From SHZI01 sp032122615 (GTDB lineage: Bacteria; Pseudomonadota; Gammaproteobacteria; Steroidobacterales; GCA-2729495): DNA of 53,273 nt. Of this stretch, positions 33,868 through 41,855 are shown piece by piece (position 1 is the first letter of the stretch; every line of letters starts with the position of its first letter). The translations under genes were made by a program, and so were the position numbers. The DNA lies in the NCBI GenBank assembly GCA_032122615.1, contig JAQBGF010000179.1, positions 1-53,273 of the forward strand, in the 5' to 3' direction. Under the pieces are notes generated by a model. That model did no database searches. It was not told the DNA's origin and saw only the letters and a program-made list of their open reading frames with translations.

Positions 33868-35202
33868 ATGCCTGAACTACCCTATCTGGAGGAAGTGAAG
33901 CAGCAGTACGAGGATCTGCCGTATCCGCCTCGAAACCCGGCCGACGATGCGCGAGTCCTTCGGCAAAGCACACCGACATGCCTGCTCGCGATCAACCATC
34001 ACTGCTTCGGTGGCAAGAGGGATTTCCGGGCGGGTTTCCGCTGCCTGGTGGCCGGCGGAGGCACCGGGGATGCGCTGATTTTTCTTGCGGAGCAATTACG
34101 CGACTACGATGCCGAGGTGGTGTACCTCGATTTCTCCAGCACCGCACGCGGAATCGCCGAGGAGCGCGCTCGCGTTCGTGGCCTGAACAATATCCGCTGG
34201 ATAACCGCTTCCATCATGGAACTGCCGCGGCTCGATCTGGGGGATTTCGACTTCATCGAATGCTGCGGTGTCTTGCATCATCTGGAGTCTACGGAGGCTG
34301 GCTTGCAAGCCCTGAACTCGGTCCTCAAAGAAGACGGTGCCATCTATCTCATGCTCTACGGCACGTATGGGCGCCGGGCCATCTACGACATGCAGAATCT
34401 GCTCCGGAATTACCTGCCGGGTGACCGTGATGCGCGGGAGAAAATCCGGATGTGCCGGCAGCTGCTGGCCGGGCTGCCCGGGACCAACAGCTTCATCCGC
34501 CATCTCGCCGCCCTGGGACTGGAGTTCAACGAGAAAGTTTTCGACGATGCCGAGATCTTCGACCTGCTGCTCCATAGCCAGGATCGTTGTTTCGATGTGC
34601 CGGGGCTTTACGCGCTGGCGCAGTCCGCCGGACTGCACCTGTTGAGCTTTGCCTTGCGGTCCGATGCCTATGATCCGGTCAGCCATGTCAGCGATCGCGC
34701 GGTGCAGGAGTACCTGAAGACCCTCAATCCGCGGCGGCAACAGGCTCTGGCTGAGCAGATGGTCAGTGACATTGACAGACACTATTTCTACCTGGCCCGG
34801 CAGCCTGGCCGGGGTGCCAGCTGGCACGACCAGGGCAACGCGTTGCGGGCCTATGGCCCCTTGATGAGAGGCGCCCCCCAGATAGCGGATGCCATGGTGC
34901 CAGGCCCGGGCAATGTCCTTAACCTTCAGACTGATGACCGCGTGCTGCAGATTCCCTGCACTGCCATAGCGAAGATAATCTACGCCCACATGGATGGTGT
35001 TACCTCAATGCGGACACTCCGGGAGCGGATCATGGAAACCGTGCCCAACGTAACGCCGACGGCCATCGAGCGCGAGTTGGAAAGCATCTACAATCAGCTG
35101 CATCCGCACGGTTATCTCTTTCTGCACGAAGCAGCAGGCTACGGCGTCACGATGCCGGACTACCTGAAATTTTCGGATCCGATAGCTTCATGCGAATCCT
35201 GA
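33868..35202 (+). CDS. Class I SAM-dependent methyltransferase with PqqD-like C-terminal domain
   Basis: A 444-aa protein. A short N-terminal segment with YEDLPYPPRNP comes first. The Rossmann methyltransferase domain follows: motif I VAGGGTGDALIFLAE, the acidic end of strand 2 in VVYLDFSS, and motif IV-like FDFIECCGVLHHL. The last 100 residues (TDDRVLQIPCTAIAKIIYAH, then TSMRTLRERIMETVP) read like a PqqD/winged-helix domain, the type that can bind a peptide. The start ATG 33868 has no clear ribosome binding site; GTG 33844 is an in-frame alternative. The 3' end overlaps the cytochrome c gene by 13 bases. Substrate unknown. Confidence 0.8.
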   Translation: MPELPYLEEVKQQYEDLPYPPRNPADDARVLRQSTPTCLLAINHHCFGGKRDFRAGFRCLVAGGGTGDALIFLAEQLRDYDAEVVYLDFSSTARGIAEERARVRGLNNIRWITASIMELPRLDLGDFDFIECCGVLHHLESTEAGLQALNSVLKEDGAIYLMLYGTYGRRAIYDMQNLLRNYLPGDRDAREKIRMCRQLLAGLPGTNSFIRHLAALGLEFNEKVFDDAEIFDLLLHSQDRCFDVPGLYALAQSAGLHLLSFALRSDAYDPVSHVSDRAVQEYLKTLNPRRQQALAEQMVSDIDRHYFYLARQPGRGASWHDQGNALRAYGPLMRGAPQIADAMVPGPGNVLNLQTDDRVLQIPCTAIAKIIYAHMDGVTSMRTLRERIMETVPNVTPTAIERELESIYNQLHPHGYLFLHEAAGYGVTMPDYLKFSDPIASCES

Positions 35203-36179
35203 TCAAAATTGTTGCGGCGCTGCTGGTCCTCATCGTCGCCGGTACGCTCGCGTATATCTACGGCATCCTCCCGCGCCAGCGCCCGGCGCCGGACTTCCAT
35301 GTGGAGGTAACGCCCGCGGTGCTCCAGCACGGCGAGTACCTGGTCAAGCACGTGCTCCTCTGCAACGACTGCCACTCGGAGCGCGACTGGACGCTCTACA
35401 GTGGTCCCGCCAAGCCGCCGCTGGGCGCCGGCCGGCCGTGCATGGACAAGAACACCAAGGCCGTTGGCATCAACTTCGGTACGGGCGGCTTCCCGGGTCG
35501 ACTCTGCATCCGAAACATCACGCCCGACGTCGAGTCCGGCATCGGCGGGTGGAGCGACGGTGAGGTCCTCCGGGCGATGCGCGAGGGCGTAAGCCGGAAC
35601 GGCGAGGCGCTGTTTCCGATCATGCCGTGGTTTATGTACCAGTCGCTTTCTGACGAAGACGCGGCTGCCGTGATTGCTTACCTGCGTGCCCAGCCGCCGG
35701 TGACCTCCTTCCGCCCTGATCGCGTGCTGGACTTCCCGCTCAACATCATCTTCCGGCTTTACCCGAAGCCGCTGGACGGCCCTGTGGCGACGCCACCGCG
35801 CAGTGACACCGTTGCCTACGGCCGTTATCTCAGCAAGATCGCGCGCTGCGAGTTCTGCCACACGGCGCGCATCCGCGGGCAGGTCGAACCGCTGCCCGAC
35901 AGGCTGTACTCCGGCGGTGTGCCGTTCGTGATGGGCACGCGGACCCAGTATTCAAAGAACCTCACCCCGCATAGCACCGGCCTCGGCGACTGGACGAAGG
36001 AGATCTTCATCAGCCGCTTCCGCCTGCATACCGCTCCGTTTCCGGTGAGGGAGGAAGATAATTCCGAGATGGACTGGGTGGCATTCTCCGGGATGACCGA
36101 CGACGACCTGGGCGCGATCTGGGATTTTCTGCGCACGGTTCCCCCGCGGGAGACGCAGCTCCTGGACCGGGCGGACTAG
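35190..36179 (+). CDS. Membrane-anchored dihaem cytochrome c
   Basis: A 329-aa protein with an N-terminal hydrophobic anchor (residues 4-24, LIKIVAALLVLIVAGTLAYIY) and two haem-binding CxxCH motifs (CNDCH near residue 57 and CEFCH near 225). Each lies in its own cytochrome c domain, with methionine candidates in PIMPWFMYQSL and DWVAFSGMTDDDL. It is probably an inner-membrane-anchored periplasmic electron carrier. Its 5' end overlaps the methyltransferase gene, suggesting co-expression. Its stop overlaps the reverse-strand stop of the AraC remnant in one CTAG. Confidence 0.9.
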   Translation: MRILIKIVAALLVLIVAGTLAYIYGILPRQRPAPDFHVEVTPAVLQHGEYLVKHVLLCNDCHSERDWTLYSGPAKPPLGAGRPCMDKNTKAVGINFGTGGFPGRLCIRNITPDVESGIGGWSDGEVLRAMREGVSRNGEALFPIMPWFMYQSLSDEDAAAVIAYLRAQPPVTSFRPDRVLDFPLNIIFRLYPKPLDGPVATPPRSDTVAYGRYLSKIARCEFCHTARIRGQVEPLPDRLYSGGVPFVMGTRTQYSKNLTPHSTGLGDWTKEIFISRFRLHTAPFPVREEDNSEMDWVAFSGMTDDDLGAIWDFLRTVPPRETQLLDRAD

Positions 36180-36432
36180 GTGTTGGCGGAGTTTTCGAGT
36201 AATGCGGCTGTCACCTGTGTGCCCCGGCCGTTACCACGAAGCGCTACTTCGCGGCGCCAGCGCGCCGGCGTGGTATTCATGCAGCGCTTGAATGCCGCTG
36301 AAGAGCTATAGTCGACGCCGGCGGCCTCTGCGATGCTGGCGTCAGCACTGCCCACGGCGCCCCGAGTTCGGCGCGGAATAATACCGCTCCGGTGAGCCGG
36401 ACCTGCCGCAGCACCTCGGAGATCACGTCCAT
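36176..36432 (-). pseudogene. AraC-family regulator remnant with internal deletion and frameshift
   Basis: On the reverse strand ATG 36432 begins MDVISEVLRQVRLTGAVLFRAELGAPW, the start of the cupin-type N-terminal domain of AraC regulators. After about 30 codons the frame shifts to GSADASIAEAAGVDYSSSAAFKRCMNTTPARWRREVAL, the end of the AraC DNA-binding domain. Most of the protein (about 200 residues) is missing at the join. It is therefore a deleted, frameshifted gene. It lies divergently before mddA, where an AraC-type regulator of that operon would be expected. Confidence 0.85.
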
Positions 36433-36570
36433 GGGTGGCTATCGTCGCCGCAGCGGCCGTGCGGCGCTTCAGGCATAAATTGCGGTGTCCAGGTCATTGT
36501 GTTTCGGGTCCTGTCGACCAAGACTGACCGTCATTCCACGCGCTTCAACGCTTTCTGGAGGATCCGAACC
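36433..36570. promoter_or_regulatory. Intergenic region upstream of mddA, candidate regulator target
   Basis: The space between the AraC remnant and mddA contains two similar stretches, GTCCAGGTCATTGTG and GGTCCTGTCG. AraC-type regulators bind such direct repeats, but the match is loose and the divergent regulator is broken. No reliable -35/-10 pair was found. Confidence 0.25.
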
Positions 36571-37341
36571 ATGTTGCGCATTATTGCCCTGATTTACGGC
36601 ATTTTCTGCTACGCGTTGTTCTTCGTGACCTTTCTGTACGCAATGGGTTTTGTCGCCGGATTTGGGGTGCCAAAGCACATTGACACCGGCCTTGAAGGCA
36701 GCCCCGCCGTCGCGCTGTTGCTCAACATAGCCCTGCTGACGCTCTTTGCGCTCCAGCACAGTGTGATGGCCAGGCCGGCGTTCAAGCGCTGGTGGACGCG
36801 GATCGTGTCGCCAGCGGTCGAGCGCAGTACCTACGTGCTCTTCTCCAGTCTGGCATTGATCGCCCTGTACTACGGGTGGCAGCCGTTACCTGTAGCCGTG
36901 TGGCAGATCGACGCGGAACCGCTCCGCTGGCTGCTCTACGCGCTGTCTGCGACCGGCTGGTTGATCGTGCTGACCGGCACTTTCCTGATCAGCCACTTCG
37001 ACCTGTTCGGTCTGCGCCAGGTCTGGCTGCACGCACGCCGCCAACCGTATACGCACTTTCCGTTCGTCACCCGTGGCTTCTATCGCCTCGTGCGGCATCC
37101 GTTGATGCTTGGCTTCCTGATTGCATTCTGGGCGACGCCGACGATGAGCCAGGGCCATTTTCTTTTCGCCCTGGTAACGACTGTATACATCGTGGTTGCG
37201 GTGAAGTACCTGGAAGAACGCGACCTGGTCGCGGCTCTCGGCGACCAGTATCGTGACTACCAGCGCCGCGTGCCGATGCTGTTGCCGTTGACGAAGCCGT
37301 TGCCGCCAACGCGGCCATCGGCACCGATCGCACTGACCTAG
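36571..37341 (+). CDS. mddA: Methanethiol S-methyltransferase MddA (dimethyl sulfide forming)
   Basis: A 256-aa membrane methyltransferase that turns methanethiol into dimethyl sulfide using SAM. Motifs matching MddA are ALQHSVMARPAFKRWWTR, LISHFDLFGLRQVWLH, LVRHPLMLGFLIAFWATPTM and KYLEERDLVAALG. About five to six membrane helices are predicted. ATG 36571 is preceded by TGGAGGAT; an upstream in-frame start has no such signal. Its stop overlaps that of the convergent amidohydrolase in one CTAG. The likely former regulator upstream is broken. Confidence 0.92.
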   Translation: MLRIIALIYGIFCYALFFVTFLYAMGFVAGFGVPKHIDTGLEGSPAVALLLNIALLTLFALQHSVMARPAFKRWWTRIVSPAVERSTYVLFSSLALIALYYGWQPLPVAVWQIDAEPLRWLLYALSATGWLIVLTGTFLISHFDLFGLRQVWLHARRQPYTHFPFVTRGFYRLVRHPLMLGFLIAFWATPTMSQGHFLFALVTTVYIVVAVKYLEERDLVAALGDQYRDYQRRVPMLLPLTKPLPPTRPSAPIALT

Positions 37342-38267
37342 TAACCGAACGCGACCTGGGCGTTACCCGCCATTACGCCATCGATTTCCTTCTGGCTGAA
37401 CTTGACGCCGCCGGCGGACTGCTCCGGCAATTTCTGCCACAATTTCACCCAGTCCGGTACCGACATCTGGTTGCGGCTGGCCGGCGTGTCGGAACCGAAC
37501 AGCACCTTCTCGTGACCTACATGATCAATCAGGTCGCGCACGGCGAGACAGAACTTGCCGAAATCCCGCTTGGCTTCCTCCTGCCACAGGGAAATGTCGC
37601 CAAATACGTTGCCGCGGGTCTTGAGTATCGGTATCCAGTCGCGGTAGGCCATCGCCGTGCCCAGGTGACCGGCAATGATCTTGAGCTTGGGAAAGTCGAT
37701 GGACAATTCATCGATATAGCGCGGCTCGCAGTACTTGCTCTTGAACGGCGGGATCATGTGCGAGCAGTGAAAGAGCACGGGCAGATCGTGGTCGGACATG
37801 ATCTGCATGAGACGGTAGGTTTCCTTGTCGGTCGGGTAGAAACCGCAGGCCTGCTGCAATTTCAGGCCACCTGCGCCTTCGTCAATCAGCTGCTTCAGTA
37901 GTGCCGGGGCGTTTTCCCGCCGCGGATCGATGCCGGCAAACCAGATCAGTCGGCCGGAGTGCTTCATGGCCATATCCCGGTACTTGTGGTTCAGGTCCTC
38001 GATGCTGATGTCCGGTTCACCGAGCGCCATGCCGTAGTCAATGGGCAGGACGATTGTCTTGCTGATGCCCGCGGCATCCATTTCCTTGACCAGTTCATCA
38101 CCGTGCGGGTCACCGTTACTGCCGACCATCATCTTCGCGATGTCGGCGGCACAGGCATCCATGCCCTTTTTCTTCATGGACGCGGCCGCCATTTCCGCAA
38201 TCCCTTCGAAGAACCGCTTGGGCACCCAGCCCTTGGCAAACACATGGGCATGAAAATCGATCACCAT
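37338..38267 (-). CDS. Amidohydrolase 2 (ACMSD-like) family metal-dependent hydrolase or decarboxylase
   Basis: A 309-aa TIM-barrel protein. Metal-binding features are DFHAHVF at the N-terminus, the histidine in VLFHCSHMIPP, the histidine in IIAGHLGTA and the aspartate in LFGSDTPAS near the end. This is the amidohydrolase 2/ACMSD pattern, whose members decarboxylate or hydrolyse aromatic or dicarboxylic substrates. AGGAGA precedes ATG 38267. No neighbour points to the substrate. Convergent with mddA. Confidence 0.88.
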   Translation of the reverse strand: MVIDFHAHVFAKGWVPKRFFEGIAEMAAASMKKKGMDACAADIAKMMVGSNGDPHGDELVKEMDAAGISKTIVLPIDYGMALGEPDISIEDLNHKYRDMAMKHSGRLIWFAGIDPRRENAPALLKQLIDEGAGGLKLQQACGFYPTDKETYRLMQIMSDHDLPVLFHCSHMIPPFKSKYCEPRYIDELSIDFPKLKIIAGHLGTAMAYRDWIPILKTRGNVFGDISLWQEEAKRDFGKFCLAVRDLIDHVGHEKVLFGSDTPASRNQMSVPDWVKLWQKLPEQSAGGVKFSQKEIDGVMAGNAQVAFGY

Positions 38268-38350
38268 TGGTCATTCTCCTGCTTCTTCTGACTTGCCCTG
38301 CAGACTACCGCGGTTGACCCAACTGCCTGCTGACCAGTAACACAATTGGC

Positions 38351-39799
38351 TCACTCCAGCCACGCCAGGGCGCGCCGTTCGAGGTACGGGTAAAACGGAT
38401 TGGAGCCGATGCGGGCGAGATTTTCCATGGACACACGCAACGCATTGCGTTCACCGTGCAGAGCCAGCCTGCCGAGCCGGATGCCGTAGTACTCGGCCTC
38501 ATCAGGCTCCAGGCCATACAGGGGGTCATTGATCGGGAACGGCACCGCGATGTGGGACAGGGAAAAAACGCCAGGCGGATAGTTGATCCCGATCGGCTCC
38601 TCCAGGATTTCGCGGGATCCGGCCGCGACCGACTTCTGCACGGCTGCGTGAGTCCCTGGGTTGGCGTTAGTGACAACGGCCAGCCGGTAGGGGCGGGGCT
38701 TTCCCGTGAACAGCGTGCGGAGAAAGTCCCGGTGGGCTGGTGTGAAGACCGTCGCAAAGGCGGTTTGCCGGTTCAGGTCGAACAGCACGAGCTCGCTGCC
38801 ATTGGCCGGCAGCCGATCGAACAGGATGTTGACGACTGCAGCAGTGCTGACCGTGGCGTCGAGCACGGACTGGAAGGCGAGTATCGGCGGCATTTCGGCG
38901 AGGCGCCCACTGGCCTTGAGGCGCTTGATGCTGCTGGCAATCACTGTGGTCAATGCATGGCTCTGGATCGCGCCATTGATCGGAAACGAGTTGTACTTGA
39001 ATGGATTGAACTCGGGTTGGACCTCGGTCCACTCCGACTTGTGAAAGTACGGAATAAAGGCCAGCGAGTTCAGCAGCTGTGCCAGTGCAGCCGCGGGCGA
39101 TACCCCGATCATCGGCGACATCAGCAGGATCCGGCTCGCGCTCGGCAGCGTCGGATCGTCGAGCGCATCAAGCTGGTGCTTGACGGTGAGCGCGGCGCCA
39201 TTCGAATAGCCGACCATCACAAAAGGCAGGTCGGGGCCAATCTTCTCACGCACCGCGCGCGCACCGAGCCGGGTCGCCGCCAGCCAGTCCTGCCAGGTGG
39301 CATGTTCCAGGGATGCTGGCACCGTGCCGTGGCCCGGCAGGCGCAGTACCAGTACGTAGTAGCCGCGCTCGAACAGGGCTTTGGCGATCGCACGCATGCT
39401 GTAGGGCGAATCGGTCAGGCCGTGCAGCAGGAGCGCACCGCCGACGGGTTTCGCGGGCGCCTGCTCAAACGAGCGGTTCCAGTCGGTGGCAAAGTTCCAC
39501 TGGTAATTGGCGCTGCCTTCCCAGTAGCGGTTGCCGGGCACCTGCTCCTCCAGTGCGATGGCAGTTTTCAGCAGGCTGCGAGTCTCCGCGAACAGCGCGT
39601 TCTCGCGCTCCAGGTACCGGGCAAGGCTGAAGTCGGGGCCCAGGTCCGCCGCCGTCATTTCGAGGTGCGGGGCCTGCGTGTGCCAGGGTTGCAGATCCGG
39701 CAGCCGGCGGGCCTGCAGCGCGTAGACCAGCACGACCGTCACCGACACCAGGATGGCTGCGGCAAGCGCGTTGACCGTCCAGCGCAATATTCGTCGCAT
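38351..39799 (-). CDS. Alpha/beta hydrolase with N-terminal membrane anchor
   Basis: A 482-aa protein. An N-terminal hydrophobic segment (residues 8-28, VNALAAAILVSVTVVLVYAL) acts as anchor or signal. The hydrolase fold shows the oxyanion loop LLLHGLTDSPYSM, PGHGT and the nucleophile elbow GYSNGAAL. Start ATG 39799 gives MRRILRWTVNALAAA; AAGGATG lies upstream, and longer starts lack family-like sequence. It is likely a periplasmic or membrane-bound esterase or lipase-like enzyme. Divergent from the SpoIIAA-like gene. Confidence 0.85.
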   Translation of the reverse strand: MRRILRWTVNALAAAILVSVTVVLVYALQARRLPDLQPWHTQAPHLEMTAADLGPDFSLARYLERENALFAETRSLLKTAIALEEQVPGNRYWEGSANYQWNFATDWNRSFEQAPAKPVGGALLLHGLTDSPYSMRAIAKALFERGYYVLVLRLPGHGTVPASLEHATWQDWLAATRLGARAVREKIGPDLPFVMVGYSNGAALTVKHQLDALDDPTLPSASRILLMSPMIGVSPAAALAQLLNSLAFIPYFHKSEWTEVQPEFNPFKYNSFPINGAIQSHALTTVIASSIKRLKASGRLAEMPPILAFQSVLDATVSTAAVVNILFDRLPANGSELVLFDLNRQTAFATVFTPAHRDFLRTLFTGKPRPYRLAVVTNANPGTHAAVQKSVAAGSREILEEPIGINYPPGVFSLSHIAVPFPINDPLYGLEPDEAEYYGIRLGRLALHGERNALRVSMENLARIGSNPFYPYLERRALAWLE

Positions 39800-39900
39800 C
39801 ACGATGCTGGCATCCTTAATCTGACGCCGGCCGCCGGTGTGGTGGCCCCCGTCCGCCGTGAGGCATACTCTACGGGTAGTTACCGTACGGAGTCGACTCG

Positions 39901-40260
39901 ATGCCATGCAGCCTGACGAATCGGGCAGGGCCTTACCTTGAGGTCCGCATTTCTGGCGTGATGACGGTAGCCGATATGCGGCAGATGCAGGATCTGGCAG
40001 CGGCTGTCATCGCCGGTGGCGACCAGCCCTCCGGTCTGGCCCTTCTCGATGGCTTCCAGGGCTGGAGCGCCGACGATGGCTGGAATGACATCAGTTTCCT
40101 GGCCAAGCACGGTGACGAGATTGCGAGGCTCGCTTTCGTTGGCGAGGAAAAATGGCGAGACCAGGTCTTCCTGTTTACCGCCAAGGGTTTGCGGGCGACC
40201 AGCATTGAGTACTTCCCGCTTTCGCAACTCGAGCAAGCCCGCGCCTGGGCCCGCGGCTGA
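39901..40260 (+). CDS. SpoIIAA-like (STAS/SEC14-type) protein
   Basis: A 119-aa protein of the small alpha/beta SpoIIAA-like family. Residues 10-115 fit, with DMRQMQDLAAAVIAGG, LALLDGFQGWS and VFLFTAKGLRATSIEYFPL. Members often have an unknown role in membrane or stress physiology. The porin gene follows after nine bases, so co-transcription is likely. Confidence 0.75.
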   Translation: MPCSLTNRAGPYLEVRISGVMTVADMRQMQDLAAAVIAGGDQPSGLALLDGFQGWSADDGWNDISFLAKHGDEIARLAFVGEEKWRDQVFLFTAKGLRATSIEYFPLSQLEQARAWARG

Positions 40261-40269
40261 GGCCCCGCG

Positions 40270-41844
40270 GTGTCACGCCGCAAGCCCTCCATCTGGCCTC
40301 TGGATCCGCGTCGAGGCCGCGCCTTGATCGGCGGCGTTCTCGTTGTCTTTCTGGCCTCTGCGGTAACAGCAGCAGAAATTCCCGCGGGTGACCTGACGAA
40401 CGCCGAGATCGCGGCCATCGTGCGGCAGCAGGCGGCGGAGCTCGCGGCCCAACGGGCGTTGATCGATGAGCAGCGGGCCGCACTCGAGTCCCAGCAACAA
40501 GTAATCCGGCAGCAGCAACAGGAACTGGCGGCGCAGCGGGAGGCGCTGAATTCACTGCGGACGGGAGAGGCGCCGGTAGCGGCCGCTCCGGCTGCAGCCG
40601 CTCCTGCAGCAGTCGCGGGCACCGGTCCGGCGGCGACAAAAACGCCGGCGACGGGCGCGACAACGACTGGCGAGCGCACCGGGAGACGTTCCGATGAACG
40701 CAATGATGATCCACTTCTCGGCTACGACCCCGCGCAGTTTCCAGGGGCGATTCCGTTGCCCGGCACCGATGCCGGATTACGGATTTCTGGGTACGTCAAG
40801 GCGAACGTCGTGCAGAGCTTCGAATCGGTGGGTTCCGGGGACCGTTTCATCGTGGGCTCCATTCCAACGGATCCGGCCGCGCGGGGTACTTCAGAGGCGG
40901 CCCTGACAGCCAGCCAGTCGCGCCTGAGTTTCGAGTTGCGCGAGGACTCGGAACTCGGCCAGTTCCGGGCTTTTATAGAGGGAGACTTTGCCGGCACGGG
41001 GGAAACCTTTCGCCTGCGCCACGCCTTTGGGCAATACCGCCAGGTACTGGCTGGCAAGACCTGGAGCACCTTCATGGATACCGAGGCCAGCCCGGAAGAG
41101 ATTGACTTTGAGGGTATCAACGGGCGCCTGAATACGCGTCGCACCCAGTTCCGTTATTTTCCCGCCATCGGCCAGCAATGGAATATGGCCGTAGCGCTCG
41201 AGGACCCGGGCGTCCTGGTGCTGAACGGCGCTGGGCTGAGCCAGATCCCGGATGTGGTCGTCAGCGCCAAGCGCAGTGTGCGAGGGCGCTTGTTAGTCAA
41301 AAAGCCGTGGCACCTGAAAGCCGCGGCCTTGTTCAGGAGCATTCGCGCGAGACCGACGGCGAACCCGGACGTTACAGAATCGGCAACTGGCTGGGGCCTG
41401 AGCCTCAGCGGGCGGACCGCCTTTGACATCTGGGGCGAGCGCGACAGCCTGATGCTCCAGATAAATTACGGTGCGGGTTATTCGAGTTACGTTAACGACC
41501 TTGGTACCGTTGGCGTGCCTGACGCGACCTTCAACCCGCTCACCGGTGAGCTGGACGCCATCAGCGCGATGGCCTGGTACATGGCCCTGCAGCACTGGTG
41601 GCGGCCGACCATACGGTCAAACTTTATTGTCAGCAGCGTAAATGTGGAAAAGCTGGATTTTGTTGTCAGCGATGACTTCGGCGAAAACTACGAATCGACG
41701 TGGCGGCTGTCAGGCAACCTGATCTGGTCGCCAGTGCCACGAGTGGATGTGGGCGCTGAATTGTTGTGGGGGCAGCGGCAGAACCAGGAGGGTCCCAGCG
41801 GCAACGCCACGCAGGTCCAGTTCTCAATGAAGTACCTGTTCTAG
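40270..41844 (+). CDS. DcaP-like outer-membrane porin
   Basis: A 524-aa protein. An N-terminal signal segment (GGVLVVFLASAVTAA) precedes a coiled-coil (residues about 40-95, Ala/Gln/Glu-rich, QQQQELAAQREALNS). An Ala/Thr/Pro linker and a long beta-barrel follow. RISGYVKANVVQSFESVG begins the barrel and the C-terminus ends in Phe (VQFSMKYLF), the outer-membrane insertion signal. The coiled coil plus barrel fits DcaP-type trimeric porins that carry negatively charged or hydrophobic compounds. The start is GTG 40270. Confidence 0.85.
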   Translation: MSRRKPSIWPLDPRRGRALIGGVLVVFLASAVTAAEIPAGDLTNAEIAAIVRQQAAELAAQRALIDEQRAALESQQQVIRQQQQELAAQREALNSLRTGEAPVAAAPAAAAPAAVAGTGPAATKTPATGATTTGERTGRRSDERNDDPLLGYDPAQFPGAIPLPGTDAGLRISGYVKANVVQSFESVGSGDRFIVGSIPTDPAARGTSEAALTASQSRLSFELREDSELGQFRAFIEGDFAGTGETFRLRHAFGQYRQVLAGKTWSTFMDTEASPEEIDFEGINGRLNTRRTQFRYFPAIGQQWNMAVALEDPGVLVLNGAGLSQIPDVVVSAKRSVRGRLLVKKPWHLKAAALFRSIRARPTANPDVTESATGWGLSLSGRTAFDIWGERDSLMLQINYGAGYSSYVNDLGTVGVPDATFNPLTGELDAISAMAWYMALQHWWRPTIRSNFIVSSVNVEKLDFVVSDDFGENYESTWRLSGNLIWSPVPRVDVGAELLWGQRQNQEGPSGNATQVQFSMKYLF

Positions 41845-41855
41845 CCTGATGCGCG

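Noticed and set aside
33600..33875. Forward-strand 91-codon frame as a RiPP precursor for the methyltransferase
   Set aside because: It overlaps the methyltransferase start, has no leader/core features, and the reverse strand is more protein-like in the same place.
24185..36570. Prophage or genomic island boundaries around the accessory region
   Set aside because: No integrase, tRNA junction, direct-repeat attachment sites or phage genes were seen; only some genes differ in base composition.
38456..39916. A 486-codon open frame antisense to the alpha/beta hydrolase
   Set aside because: The opposite strand shows a nucleophile elbow and membrane anchor; this frame has only shadow-type composition.
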